Positions 1 to 6,599 of a stretch of 11,690 nucleotides of DNA are shown here, piece by piece. The notes under the pieces were generated by a model. It was not told the origin of the DNA, searched no databases, and saw nothing but the letters and a program-made list of their open reading frames with translations. The translations under genes were made by a program, and so were the position numbers. Position 1 is the stretch's first letter, and each line of letters opens with the position of its first letter. The DNA comes from Halomonas sp. (GTDB lineage: Bacteria; Pseudomonadota; Gammaproteobacteria; Pseudomonadales; Halomonadaceae), in NCBI GenBank assembly GCA_007116835.1, contig SKHS01000142.1, positions 1-11,690 on the forward strand, written 5' to 3'.

Positions 1-16
1 CACACACAACTTCGTG

Positions 17-35
17 AAACGCGCTAATAGCGTTT
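17..35. other. Small inverted repeat upstream of tlyA
   Basis: AAACGC (17-22) and GCGTTT (30-35) are perfect reverse complements around a 7-nt loop. The only T residues belong to the right arm, followed by AATAA. It could be the weak end of an upstream transcript: two plus-strand frames reach stop codons at 25-27 and 35-37, so an unseen gene may end here. With six base pairs, chance is a real alternative. Confidence 0.2.
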
Positions 36-57
36 AATAACCGCCAGTTTGACGACC

Positions 58-819
58 ATGACTCAATTGATACGATTAGACCAACTGCTGGTCAGCCAAG
101 GGCTGGCCAGTTCTCGTACGCGCGCCCAGCGGTTAATTCGCAACGGGCGCGTCTTCCTTCAAGATGGCACGCCGCTGAGCCAGCCATCGGAAAAATGGCC
201 CCTGGATACTCAGTTTCACCTTGATGAAGACCCAGAGGAGCGCTACGTTTCCCGCGCAGGCCTAAAGCTAGAGAGCATTCTTAACGCGCTTAACATACCC
301 CTGGAAGGGCGGGTGGTATTAGATGTTGGTCAATCTACGGGGGGCTTCACCGACTGTTCTCTGCAGTTTGGTGCTCGCCATGTGATAGGCGTAGACGTTG
401 GTCATACACAGTTAGCAGAGCGCCTACGCGGCGACGCAAGGGTCACTTGTCTGGAAGGCTTAAATGCACGCTACATGAGGTCATCAGCGGCCCTTCAACA
501 AGCACTCTCTACACACCCTGTTGATATCGCCGTGATGGACGTTTCGTTCATCTCGCAAACCTTGATTCTGCCTGAGATTGCCTCCCTCCTTCCCACTGGA
601 GGGCAACTGCTTTCATTGGTAAAACCACAGTTTGAGTTAGAACCAGGCGCACTGGATAAACGTGGCATCGTGCGTAACGCTAGCCGTTATGCCGACGTAG
701 AGCAGAAGATACGCGAGGCTTGCACACCATGTGGGCTCTCCATTAGCCACTGGCAAGAGAGCCCGATTACCGGCGGTGACGGTAATCGGGAGTTTTTGCT
801 ATTGGCGACTAAATGCTAA
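58..819 (+). CDS. tlyA: TlyA-family rRNA (cytidine-2'-O)-methyltransferase
   Basis: A 253-residue cytoplasmic enzyme expected to transfer a methyl group from S-adenosylmethionine to a ribose 2'-OH in rRNA. Characterised homologues modify C1920 of 23S rRNA, and longer type II forms also modify C1409 of 16S. An S4 RNA-binding domain occupies about residues 5-60 (LDQLLVSQGLASSR, RNGRVFL). An FtsJ-like Rossmann domain follows, with SAM motif LDVGQSTGGFTD at 88-99. The KDKE catalytic set appears as K70 (SRAGLK), D161 (MDVSFIS), K189 (LVKPQFE) and E245 (GNREFLL). The modest length suggests type I, acting on 23S only. I chose ATG 58; an in-frame TTG at 49 would add three residues, and neither has a good Shine-Dalgarno sequence. 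The old name haemolysin is a misnomer. A terminator-like hairpin lies inside its last 20 codons. It converges on the mechanosensitive channel gene, 41 bp away. Confidence 0.93.
   Translation: MTQLIRLDQLLVSQGLASSRTRAQRLIRNGRVFLQDGTPLSQPSEKWPLDTQFHLDEDPEERYVSRAGLKLESILNALNIPLEGRVVLDVGQSTGGFTDCSLQFGARHVIGVDVGHTQLAERLRGDARVTCLEGLNARYMRSSAALQQALSTHPVDIAVMDVSFISQTLILPEIASLLPTGGQLLSLVKPQFELEPGALDKRGIVRNASRYADVEQKIREACTPCGLSISHWQESPITGGDGNREFLLLATKC
762..797 (+). terminator. Intrinsic-terminator-like hairpin inside the tlyA coding region
   Basis: CCCGATTACCG (762-772) and CGGTAATCGGG (780-790) form a perfect 11-bp stem with a 7-nt loop, followed by AG and five T (793-797). This is the geometry of a Rho-independent terminator in the plus direction only; the opposite strand has no T tract. 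It lies wholly within tlyA, encoding the conserved stretch SPITGGDGNREFLL, and the T run ends 19 nt before the stop codon at 817-819. Part of the symmetry follows from the protein motif: Ile-Thr and Gly-Asn codons can be reverse complements. The flanking CCCG/CGGG pairing and T run need particular codon choices. Whether it terminates in the cell is untested. Confidence 0.55.
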
Positions 820-852
820 GTACTAAAGAAGCCGCTATAGCCTAACGCGCTA

Positions 853-883
853 TGCCACCTTCAAGTCAGGCTTGCAGGTGGCA
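853..883. other. Hairpin between convergent tlyA and mscK, spanning the mscK stop codon
   Basis: TGCCACCT (853-860) pairs with AGGTGGCA (876-883). After one mismatch, CAAG (862-865) pairs with CTTG (871-874), leaving a 5-nt loop. The structure covers the mscK stop codon (complement of 861-863). Neither strand has a proper T tract after the stem, although the plus strand shows GTGTTT a few bases on. It could protect the mscK 3' end or act as a weak bidirectional terminator in the 41-bp gap. Confidence 0.45.
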
Positions 884-3800
884 CGTGTTTAGCGGACTGC
901 ACTCTTACCGACTCCCCCTGGTCTCGGTGCAGCCACACATCCACCTGTTCGAAGGCTATCCGCACCCCCGCCTCACGGAACAGCTCGTCAACGCGGCAAT
1001 TCACTTCGTCGGATGCATACAAGCGATCTAATAGATCGTTGACGAAGATACGGAGCTCAAAATTGAGGCTGTGCGGCCCATAGTTAAGACAAAACACCTG
1101 GGGTTCAGGATCTGTTAACACACGCTCATTCTCAGCCGCCGCTTGATGCAACAGACGGTGAACTAACGGTAAATCTGAGCCATGGGTGACACCGTAAGTA
1201 AGCACGACGCGAGTCACATTGTCCGATAACGACCAGTTAATAAGCTGGTCGGTCACAAAGGTTTTATTAGGAATAATAATTTCTTTTCGGTCAAAGTCGG
1301 TCACCGTTGTCGCCCGAATCCGTATGCGGCTCACGGTGCCATGCAGATTACCCAGCGTGATCGTGTCGCCAATCCGAATAGGACGTTCAAACAGAATAAT
1401 CAAGCCAGAGATAAAGTTGGCGAAGATCTCCTGAAGACCAAAGCCCAGCCCCACGCTCAATGCTGCCACCAGCCACTGCAGTTTGTCCCAAGAGACACCT
1501 AACGTCGCCAGCGCCATGACAACACCAGTGCCCACAATGGTGTAAGAAAGTAATGAGCTAATTGCATAGGCACTGCCCTGCTTTAGCACCAGGCGGGAAA
1601 GCACCATCACTTCCAGCAAGCCGGGCAAGTTACGCGCCATAATAAACGTAACAGCAATGACAAGCAGCGCCATAAATACATCGGAGATCGACAGCGTATC
1701 GCCTACCAAGTCACCATCTGTAGCATCCCAGAGTGAGACTTGGTCTAAATAACCCAGTACGGCAAGCAGGTCCGCCCACACGAGGTACAGCAATGTACTG
1801 AAGCCAATCAATAGAATCAGCTTAGAGAGGCGCAGCGACTGGGTGTTGATTTTTTCCATATCTAGAGGGGGCTCTTCCACCACTTCGAGACCGCCTTCTG
1901 CGCCTTCTTGCACTTGAGCAGAACGCCTGGCAAGCGCACGACGATAAGCCAGCCTACGCGCGGCCACCGCCAAGCTACGCACAACGGTGGCTTCTACCAC
2001 TACCCACAGCCCCAGTATATAAAGGGTAATCGCGAACCGTGACACAAGTCGCAACGCGGTATATTCGTAGCCCCAGGCAACTAACCCCAGCAGCATCAAC
2101 GGTACCGAGGCCATCGCCAAACCAAGCACAAGACGAAACAGTCGAACCCCAAAAATCGGCACATGGGCTAGTATCAGCTGCGCCAAAACCCAGCTCATTG
2201 CCAGCAATCCAGCGGCAAATAAACCAATGGCCACCGGCCGCATCGCCAGCGGTGTTTCCATTTGACCGGAGAGCGCGGCAATGGTCACTACCGGCACCAG
2301 CGCCACCCCTAACCTCCCCAGCAGTTGACGCAACCGTGCATTGTAGGTGGGAGCCCAGGTAAAGTGGCGTTCTGCCACACCGTCAGGCACCAGCAAACGA
2401 CGCCCCAGGGCGATGACCGCCCAACTTAGCGCCAACTGCAGCAGGGCTGGCGAGACACTACTTGCCAGCGCCCCTTCTGTCGTTCGAAGCGCAACGCCAA
2501 TGCTGGCTAAGCCAAGCGGCCCAGGTATCGCCAACAGCGCATTGAGAAGAACCGCCTGCGTTGTATGCAGCTGCGTGTCACTTTTTAAACGACCAATTTG
2601 GGAGTGAATCAGCGCTAAGCGTTTTTTAATTTTGCGCCGAAATCCAACCAGCAATAACCCAACCAGAAACACCGGCGCCCCCGTGAGCATGCTCCAGGAA
2701 AGCCCCTCCCAGCGAGTTGGCAAAATCGCTCGCCACTCACCGTCACGCCACTCTTGCCCCAAATTACTAGGTAGTTGACGAAGCCAGTTCAGGTCTAAGG
2801 GGCGACTGTTAGCCACCCAAAACAGTTGCTCATCAATGGCAGCACGCAGTTCACGCGTGGTATCCAGCAGCAGCTGCTGGTTTAGCTGCAGCTCAATCGC
2901 AGCGCTTAATAGACTGCCGTAGGACTGCTCCAGTTGCTCTACTAGTTCACGACGCGACTGATAAAGCCGCGAAAGCGAATCAACCAGGCTCGGCGTTACT
3001 TCCACACCGGCTTCTTGTAAGCGCTGGGTGGCCAAGCGCTCTCCGTGACGCAGCTGGTCACGTTGACGGATGAGGTCAAACTGTTTCAGACGAAGGTCTG
3101 CAATTTCGTCTTGTAAATCGCGCCGAGGTGCCACCACAGGTAACGACTTACGCTGTTCGCGCAAAATACGTGACAGCAACTGGCTACCGCGGATGGCGTC
3201 CATCTGTTCGTTCAAGCTTCGCTGAAGCTGGCGCACTTGATCCAACTGTCGCTGGGCATCGATATTCTCGCGCACGATACCGTTGGCGCGGTCAGTCGCG
3301 CGCAATAGCTCAAGAATTAATGACTGGTTAACCTGCTGCGCGCGCAGCACGACAGGGTGCCCTTGGGCTATTAATGGATCATCTCGGGCTGCATCCGCTA
3401 TCGCTTGTTCTGACAACAGCCGCCGCTGGCGATCAATCACCCCTTGCAACAGGCTGAGCTGCTGCTCCTGCTGGCTTATTTGCAGCTCAATGATATCGCG
3501 ACGCTGCTGGGCCAGCTCCCGCAGCCGGCTGTTAGCCGTTAACTCACGCTGATGCAGGTTCACTTCACGCTCAACGAGCGCTCGCTCCAACCGCCACTGA
3601 ATCAATTGCCTGTCGTTACGAGCAGAGAGCTGCCGGTCCGCAAGCAGAGCTTTTCGCTCATCATATTGGCGGCGCAACGTTTCGGTACGCTGCAAGCCGT
3701 CAGAAATAGCTTGCTGAGCACGCTCTGGTAGCGTTTGAGCCGCCAATAGCTGTGAGTTGATTTCAGCTAACTGACTTTGCAACTGCTGTAATTCAATCAC

Positions 3801-4232
3801 CGCTTCAGCCTGCTGGGCTTCCAAGGCTTCCAGAGGCATGTCACTCAGGTTGTCCACCGACAGCTGCTGGCTAGCGTCCTCAGCATCAATTAGCTCGCGC
3901 TCAAGGCGCAGCAATAGCTCAGGCGCTTGTTCAATGCGCTGCTCCAGCGCCTGCAAACGCTCTTCAGCCGTTTTAAGACGTTCATAGGTTTGCAGAGCCA
4001 CGGTGAGCATATCCCTATCTCGGCTCTGCTCAGCGGTGAGCTCGCCCTCTTGCGCTTCAAGCTGCGCTAAACGTTCGGCTAGCTGAGCCTCACTCGGGAC
4101 TTGCTCAAGCATAACAGCCTGTGCGCTGCTGGTACTTGCAAGCACCATCCATACACACATCACTATTAACCCGCATATCACCATCAACTTAGATGGGCAG
4201 TTAATACAGCGCTTCACCGCATTGTTGACCAC
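861..4232 (-). CDS. mscK: Large MscS-superfamily mechanosensitive channel (MscK/MscM type)
   Basis: A 1123-residue inner-membrane channel of the KefA/YjeP type, expected to open under membrane tension and release solutes on hypo-osmotic shock. E. coli MscK (1120 aa) and MscM (1107 aa) are close in size. A signal peptide covers about residues 1-39 (Lys/Arg-rich start, hydrophobic 17-32, likely cleavage after AQA). A long Gln/Leu/Arg-rich periplasmic coiled-coil region runs about 43-480. Eleven hydrophobic segments follow (roughly 511-948), ending in the pore-lining MscS helix with VGLGFGLQEIFANF at 927-940. The beta domain begins with FERPIRIGDT at 948-957, and the C-terminal alpha/beta domain ends near 1105. 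I chose GTG 4232: GAGG lies 10 nt upstream and this start gives the whole signal peptide; ATG at residue 17 would remove its charged start. MscK and MscM cannot be separated by eye. It is divergent from pldA. Confidence 0.9.
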   Translation of the reverse strand: MVNNAVKRCINCPSKLMVICGLIVMCVWMVLASTSSAQAVMLEQVPSEAQLAERLAQLEAQEGELTAEQSRDRDMLTVALQTYERLKTAEERLQALEQRIEQAPELLLRLERELIDAEDASQQLSVDNLSDMPLEALEAQQAEAVIELQQLQSQLAEINSQLLAAQTLPERAQQAISDGLQRTETLRRQYDERKALLADRQLSARNDRQLIQWRLERALVEREVNLHQRELTANSRLRELAQQRRDIIELQISQQEQQLSLLQGVIDRQRRLLSEQAIADAARDDPLIAQGHPVVLRAQQVNQSLILELLRATDRANGIVRENIDAQRQLDQVRQLQRSLNEQMDAIRGSQLLSRILREQRKSLPVVAPRRDLQDEIADLRLKQFDLIRQRDQLRHGERLATQRLQEAGVEVTPSLVDSLSRLYQSRRELVEQLEQSYGSLLSAAIELQLNQQLLLDTTRELRAAIDEQLFWVANSRPLDLNWLRQLPSNLGQEWRDGEWRAILPTRWEGLSWSMLTGAPVFLVGLLLVGFRRKIKKRLALIHSQIGRLKSDTQLHTTQAVLLNALLAIPGPLGLASIGVALRTTEGALASSVSPALLQLALSWAVIALGRRLLVPDGVAERHFTWAPTYNARLRQLLGRLGVALVPVVTIAALSGQMETPLAMRPVAIGLFAAGLLAMSWVLAQLILAHVPIFGVRLFRLVLGLAMASVPLMLLGLVAWGYEYTALRLVSRFAITLYILGLWVVVEATVVRSLAVAARRLAYRRALARRSAQVQEGAEGGLEVVEEPPLDMEKINTQSLRLSKLILLIGFSTLLYLVWADLLAVLGYLDQVSLWDATDGDLVGDTLSISDVFMALLVIAVTFIMARNLPGLLEVMVLSRLVLKQGSAYAISSLLSYTIVGTGVVMALATLGVSWDKLQWLVAALSVGLGFGLQEIFANFISGLIILFERPIRIGDTITLGNLHGTVSRIRIRATTVTDFDRKEIIIPNKTFVTDQLINWSLSDNVTRVVLTYGVTHGSDLPLVHRLLHQAAAENERVLTDPEPQVFCLNYGPHSLNFELRIFVNDLLDRLYASDEVNCRVDELFREAGVRIAFEQVDVWLHRDQGESVRVQSAKHVPPASLT

Positions 4233-4289
4233 GTTACGTATGCCTCATCAACATGGATACTTATCCACTCAGGAAAGGTCTGCATTGTC

Positions 4290-4322
4290 AGGCGTTCTCA
4301 TTGCTTACGCAATCTAACGCCT
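4290..4322. promoter_or_regulatory. Two-part 33-nt hairpin in the mscK/pldA divergent intergenic region
   Basis: AGGCGTT (4290-4296) pairs with AACGCCT (4316-4322). Inside that, ATTGC (4300-4304) pairs with GCAAT (4309-4313) around the loop TTAC. A small internal bulge (CTC opposite CT) separates the two stems. No T tract follows on either strand, so it is not an ordinary terminator. It lies 57 bp from the mscK start and 89 bp from the pldA start, so it could be an operator, an mRNA leader structure or a REP-like repeat. The function is unknown. The rest of the 179-bp gap holds the promoter candidate below and no recognisable gene. Confidence 0.5.
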
Positions 4323-4339
4323 CGGGCGAAGGCGAGGAG

Positions 4340-4366
4340 TTGACTTACACGGTGGGCATGTATAGA
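4340..4366 (+). promoter_or_regulatory. Candidate sigma-70 promoter for pldA
   Basis: TTGACT (4340-4345) and TATAGA (4361-4366) resemble -35 and -10 boxes, but the 15-nt spacer is short. Transcription would start near 4373, leaving a leader of about 40 nt before ATG 4412. That agrees with a pldA start at 4412 rather than 4253. Confidence 0.3.
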
Positions 4367-4411
4367 AACGACTCAGACAACTTCCCCTTACTACTCTTGC
4401 GAGCCATTTTG

Positions 4412-5443
4412 ATGGTCACTCGAAAACTGCTATTAACCAGCTTAGCCGTAATGCTGGCCGCTGAAACGCTCAGCCAGGATGTCTTTGCTGCTTCCCGAGA
4501 AGCAATTGAAGCGCGTATTCAAGCACTCGATAATGAGCGTGATCGATTGCACCAGCAACTGCAACAAATTGACGCACCCAGCAATACCGCCCAGGGCTTT
4601 CCCGTAGAGCAGCGCCCTGAAGAAGTCGCCCTTGAAGATCTTAGCGACCGCCGTCAGCTGGAACAAGAGTCAACGCGCAACCCGTTTTCCATCACTACCC
4701 ACCGCACTAACTACCTATTTCCGGTCAGCTATAGCTCGGATCAAAGTGCCGATAACTTTCGCAACGTAACCGAAGATAGCGCACCCGACAGTACGGAAGT
4801 TAAGTTCCAATTTAGCGCTAAATTCAACTTGGCTGAAAATGTCTTTGGCGACATTGGCGATGTCTACTTTGCGTATACCCAGCGCAGCTGGTGGCAAGCC
4901 TATAACACTGACGCCTCATCTCCCTTTCGTGAAACCAATTACGAGCCAGAAATCTTCATCGATTTTGACAATGCCTGGCAAGCCTTGGGGTGGGTGAATA
5001 CTCGCAACCGGATTGCCTTTAATCACCAGTCGAATGGCCGTTCCGACCCCCTATCCCGCAGCTGGAACCGCGTCTATATGGAAAACACCTTCCAACGCGG
5101 CGATTGGGCATTAACCCTGGCCCCTTATTGGCGTGTACCCGAGTCACAAAACAGCGACGACAATCCAGATATCAAACGCTTTATGGGCTACGGCGACATT
5201 CGCCTGGCCAAGCGCCTACAAAATAATCATGAGGTAGAAGGCTTGCTGCGCGGCAACCCTAGTGCCGGTAATTACGGCACCCAAATTGACTACAGCTGGC
5301 CCGCCTTCAACAGTCTTCGTGCACACGTGCAATATTACTACGGCTATGGCGAAAGCATGATTGATTACGACAATAGCATGCATCGGGTAAGCATCGGGTT
5401 TAGCTTGAACCCACTGTTTAGTGCGACGGGGCTGAACCGCTAG
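4412..5443 (+). CDS. pldA: Outer-membrane phospholipase A (OmpLA/PldA) with N- and C-terminal additions
   Basis: A 343-residue outer-membrane beta-barrel expected to hydrolyse phospholipids (A1/A2 activity) that reach the outer leaflet, working as a Ca2+-dependent dimer. The catalytic motif is complete: H205 and S207 in NHQSNG and N219 in SRSWNR, with the spacing of E. coli His142/Ser144/Asn156. R210, D212 and S215 match the Ca2+-site residues, and SSPFRETNYEP (169-179) matches the region that supplies a Ca2+ ligand from the partner subunit. A signal peptide covers about residues 1-27. I chose ATG 4412 because it begins this signal peptide; an in-frame ATG at 4253 would bury it behind 53 residues. 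Compared with E. coli PldA (289 aa), there is an extra segment at about 28-90, charged and Gln/Leu-rich and coiled-coil-like at 29-54. The barrel's usual terminal Phe (NPLF) is followed by seven more residues, SATGLNR. A predicted promoter lies just upstream. Confidence 0.92.
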   Translation: MVTRKLLLTSLAVMLAAETLSQDVFAASREAIEARIQALDNERDRLHQQLQQIDAPSNTAQGFPVEQRPEEVALEDLSDRRQLEQESTRNPFSITTHRTNYLFPVSYSSDQSADNFRNVTEDSAPDSTEVKFQFSAKFNLAENVFGDIGDVYFAYTQRSWWQAYNTDASSPFRETNYEPEIFIDFDNAWQALGWVNTRNRIAFNHQSNGRSDPLSRSWNRVYMENTFQRGDWALTLAPYWRVPESQNSDDNPDIKRFMGYGDIRLAKRLQNNHEVEGLLRGNPSAGNYGTQIDYSWPAFNSLRAHVQYYYGYGESMIDYDNSMHRVSIGFSLNPLFSATGLNR

Positions 5444-5448
5444 CGGTT
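5435..5448. repeat. 14-bp perfect palindrome over the pldA stop codon
   Basis: AACCGCTAGCGGTT is exactly self-complementary and contains the TAG stop at 5441-5443. In RNA it could form only a short stem (about five pairs with a CTAG loop), and no T tract follows. It may stabilise the 3' end, may be a protein-binding palindrome for the yqjD promoter that starts 5 bp downstream, or may be chance. Confidence 0.3.
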
Positions 5449-5452
5449 GAGG

Positions 5453-5480
5453 TTGTCATATAGGCGACGGCTGCTATGCT
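5453..5480 (+). promoter_or_regulatory. Candidate promoter for the yqjD-yqjE-yqjK cassette
   Basis: TTGTCA (5453-5458) matches the sigma-70 -35 consensus at five of six positions, and TATGCT (5475-5480) matches the -10 at four of six. The spacer is 16 nt. Transcription would start near 5487, about 37 nt before ATG 5524. In E. coli, yqjD and elaB are under RpoS control; the core -10 alone does not show this here. Confidence 0.42.
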
Positions 5481-5523
5481 GGAGTTGTTGCTTATTTATA
5501 TTCACTCGTCAAAGGATGACATC

Positions 5524-5856
5524 ATGGCTAAACGTAATACTGATACCACTGCTCGCGCTGATCAGCTGAAGGAAGACCTCCGCCACCTGAGTGAAACCGT
5601 CGAGGAATTAATGAACGCCACCTCTAAAGATGCAAGTGGCGAAATGCACGAGCTGCGCGAGCGGGCAGAACGTCGTTTAAAAGACACCCGGGCACGTTTG
5701 GAAGCACGCGGTGAGCGCCTTTATGAAGACACCCGCGAAACGCTTTCTGAGCAAGTTGATTGCTGTGATCGCTATGTACGTGAAAACCCGTGGACCAGTA
5801 TTGGCATTGGTGCCGCTACCGGCCTCGTCCTAGGCATGCTGCTCGGTCGTCGCTAA
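5524..5856 (+). CDS. yqjD: DUF883 / ElaB-YqjD family inner-membrane protein
   Basis: A 110-residue protein of the family in which E. coli YqjD and ElaB are C-terminally anchored inner-membrane proteins that bind ribosomes in stationary phase. Residues 1-85 are highly charged and helical, rich in Glu, Arg and Leu, and likely coiled-coil. The family signature YVRENPW lies at 84-90 and leads into one glycine-rich membrane helix (about 91-107, TSIGIGAATGLVLGMLL) ending LLGRR. A Cys pair (80-81) precedes the anchor, as in ElaB. I chose ATG 5524 because AAAGGA (5511-5516) lies 7 nt upstream; an in-frame ATG at 5476 lacks such a site and would overlap the promoter. The stop overlaps the next start by one base (TAATG), so yqjE is probably translationally coupled. 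A ribosome-hibernation role is inferred from the family. Confidence 0.87.
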   Translation: MAKRNTDTTARADQLKEDLRHLSETVEELMNATSKDASGEMHELRERAERRLKDTRARLEARGERLYEDTRETLSEQVDCCDRYVRENPWTSIGIGAATGLVLGMLLGRR

Positions 5857-6260
5857 TGGCTTTAGGGCCAACCCAACGCGTATTTTCCGCCGCCAAACGC
5901 CTGCTAAAATCACTGGTTGCTAACGGTGAAACCCGCCTGCGTTTGGCGGTTTTAGAGCTAGAGGAAGAGCGTGCGCGTTTACTAACTCTTTTACTGTTAG
6001 CGGGTGCGAGTTTACTGTTGCTACTGCTGGGTATAGCAACCCTCACTGCATTAATAGTCGTTCTATTCTGGGATACCTATCGGCTTACCGCAATTGGCGT
6101 TAGTGCAGCTGTTTTGATGTCACTCAGTTTTTTACTGGCGTTTATCGCTATTCGTCAGGCAAAGCAGCACACGCTGCTGAAAGAAACGTTAAAACAACTT
6201 TCCGCTGATCGTGCCCTGTTGGAGGTCAACGAGGATGACTCACCCCAGCGTCGTCACTGA
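5856..6260 (+). CDS. yqjE: YqjE / phage-holin-superfamily (Phage_holin_3_6-like) membrane protein
   Basis: A 134-residue inner-membrane protein. An amphipathic charged N-terminal part (1-40, with ELEEERARL) is followed by two hydrophobic segments (about 41-71, Leu-rich, and 78-98). A charged C-terminal tail ends SPQRRH. This layout and its place between yqjD-like and yqjK-like genes match E. coli YqjE. The holin label reflects fold similarity; nothing here suggests phage or lysis. I chose ATG 5856, which overlaps the yqjD stop; a longer in-frame ORF from 5790 lies within yqjD and adds 22 Arg-rich residues with no support. The 3' end overlaps yqjK by 26 bp. The molecular function of the family is not established. 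Confidence 0.83.
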   Translation: MALGPTQRVFSAAKRLLKSLVANGETRLRLAVLELEEERARLLTLLLLAGASLLLLLLGIATLTALIVVLFWDTYRLTAIGVSAAVLMSLSFLLAFIAIRQAKQHTLLKETLKQLSADRALLEVNEDDSPQRRH

Positions 6261-6543
6261 CTCTGCTAGCCCCCCTAGCCGTGCTGAACGTAAAGCTGCG
6301 CTGCTTGCCGAGTTAGAGCAACAGCGTGTGGATATACTCGTTGCAAGCCACCACCTTATGGATACTTCCGCACCGTTAGACAACAACTGGCAACGCCTTA
6401 AGTTGCCTTTGTATGTGATCGGTGGCCTGATGACTTTGCGTGTTTTGCGCCACCCAGGCGGAACCATGGCTATAGGAAGAAAAGCGCTTGCAGGCTACAT
6501 GCTGCTACGCAAATTTAAGCTATTGTCGAAAATAACCAATTAG
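6235..6543 (+). CDS. yqjK: YqjK-like protein
   Basis: A 102-residue protein resembling E. coli YqjK. It shares the N-terminal pattern RKAALLAELEQQRVD (19-33), a following D-x-x-W (49-52) and the RHP triplet (72-74). Two weakly hydrophobic stretches (about 57-70 and 79-92) suggest membrane association, and the C terminus is basic (RKFKLLSK). ATG 6235 is preceded by GGAGG (6221-6225) at 9 nt; an in-frame GTG at 6211 has no comparable site. It starts inside the end of yqjE, so it is the last member of a coupled cassette and is followed by a strong terminator 7 nt after its stop. Function is unknown. Identity rests on pattern and gene order. Confidence 0.8.
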   Translation: MTHPSVVTDSASPPSRAERKAALLAELEQQRVDILVASHHLMDTSAPLDNNWQRLKLPLYVIGGLMTLRVLRHPGGTMAIGRKALAGYMLLRKFKLLSKITN

Positions 6544-6549
6544 CGCAAT

Positions 6550-6580
6550 GCCGTTACGGCTTGACCCGTAACGGCTTTCC
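6550..6580 (+). terminator. Rho-independent terminator after yqjK
   Basis: GCCGTTACGG (6550-6559) and CCGTAACGGC (6566-6575) form a perfect 10-bp stem with a 6-nt loop, followed by TTTCCTATT. It begins 7 nt after the yqjK stop and ends the yqjDEK transcript. It lies in the 56-bp gap between convergent genes. On the minus strand the stem is followed by ATTGCGCTAATTGG, so it is a poorer terminator for the flavoprotein gene. Confidence 0.8.
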
Positions 6581-6599
6581 TATTAGGCAGTTAATACCG

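Noticed and set aside
58..819. Reading tlyA as a haemolysin or virulence factor
   Set aside because: The S4 domain, SAM motif and KDKE residues show an rRNA methyltransferase; the haemolysin name is historical.
2039..2607. Plus-strand open frames opposite the mechanosensitive channel
   Set aside because: The products are Pro/Ser/Ala-rich and unlike proteins; they reflect the codon composition of the minus-strand gene.
4253..4411. Longer pldA starting at ATG 4253 (53 extra residues)
   Set aside because: It would place a mixed soluble stretch in front of a normal signal peptide and would overlap the 33-nt hairpin and the promoter candidate.
5856..6260. Prophage remnant because of the holin-like fold
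   Set aside because: No other phage gene is present, and gene order matches the chromosomal yqjD-yqjE-yqjK set.
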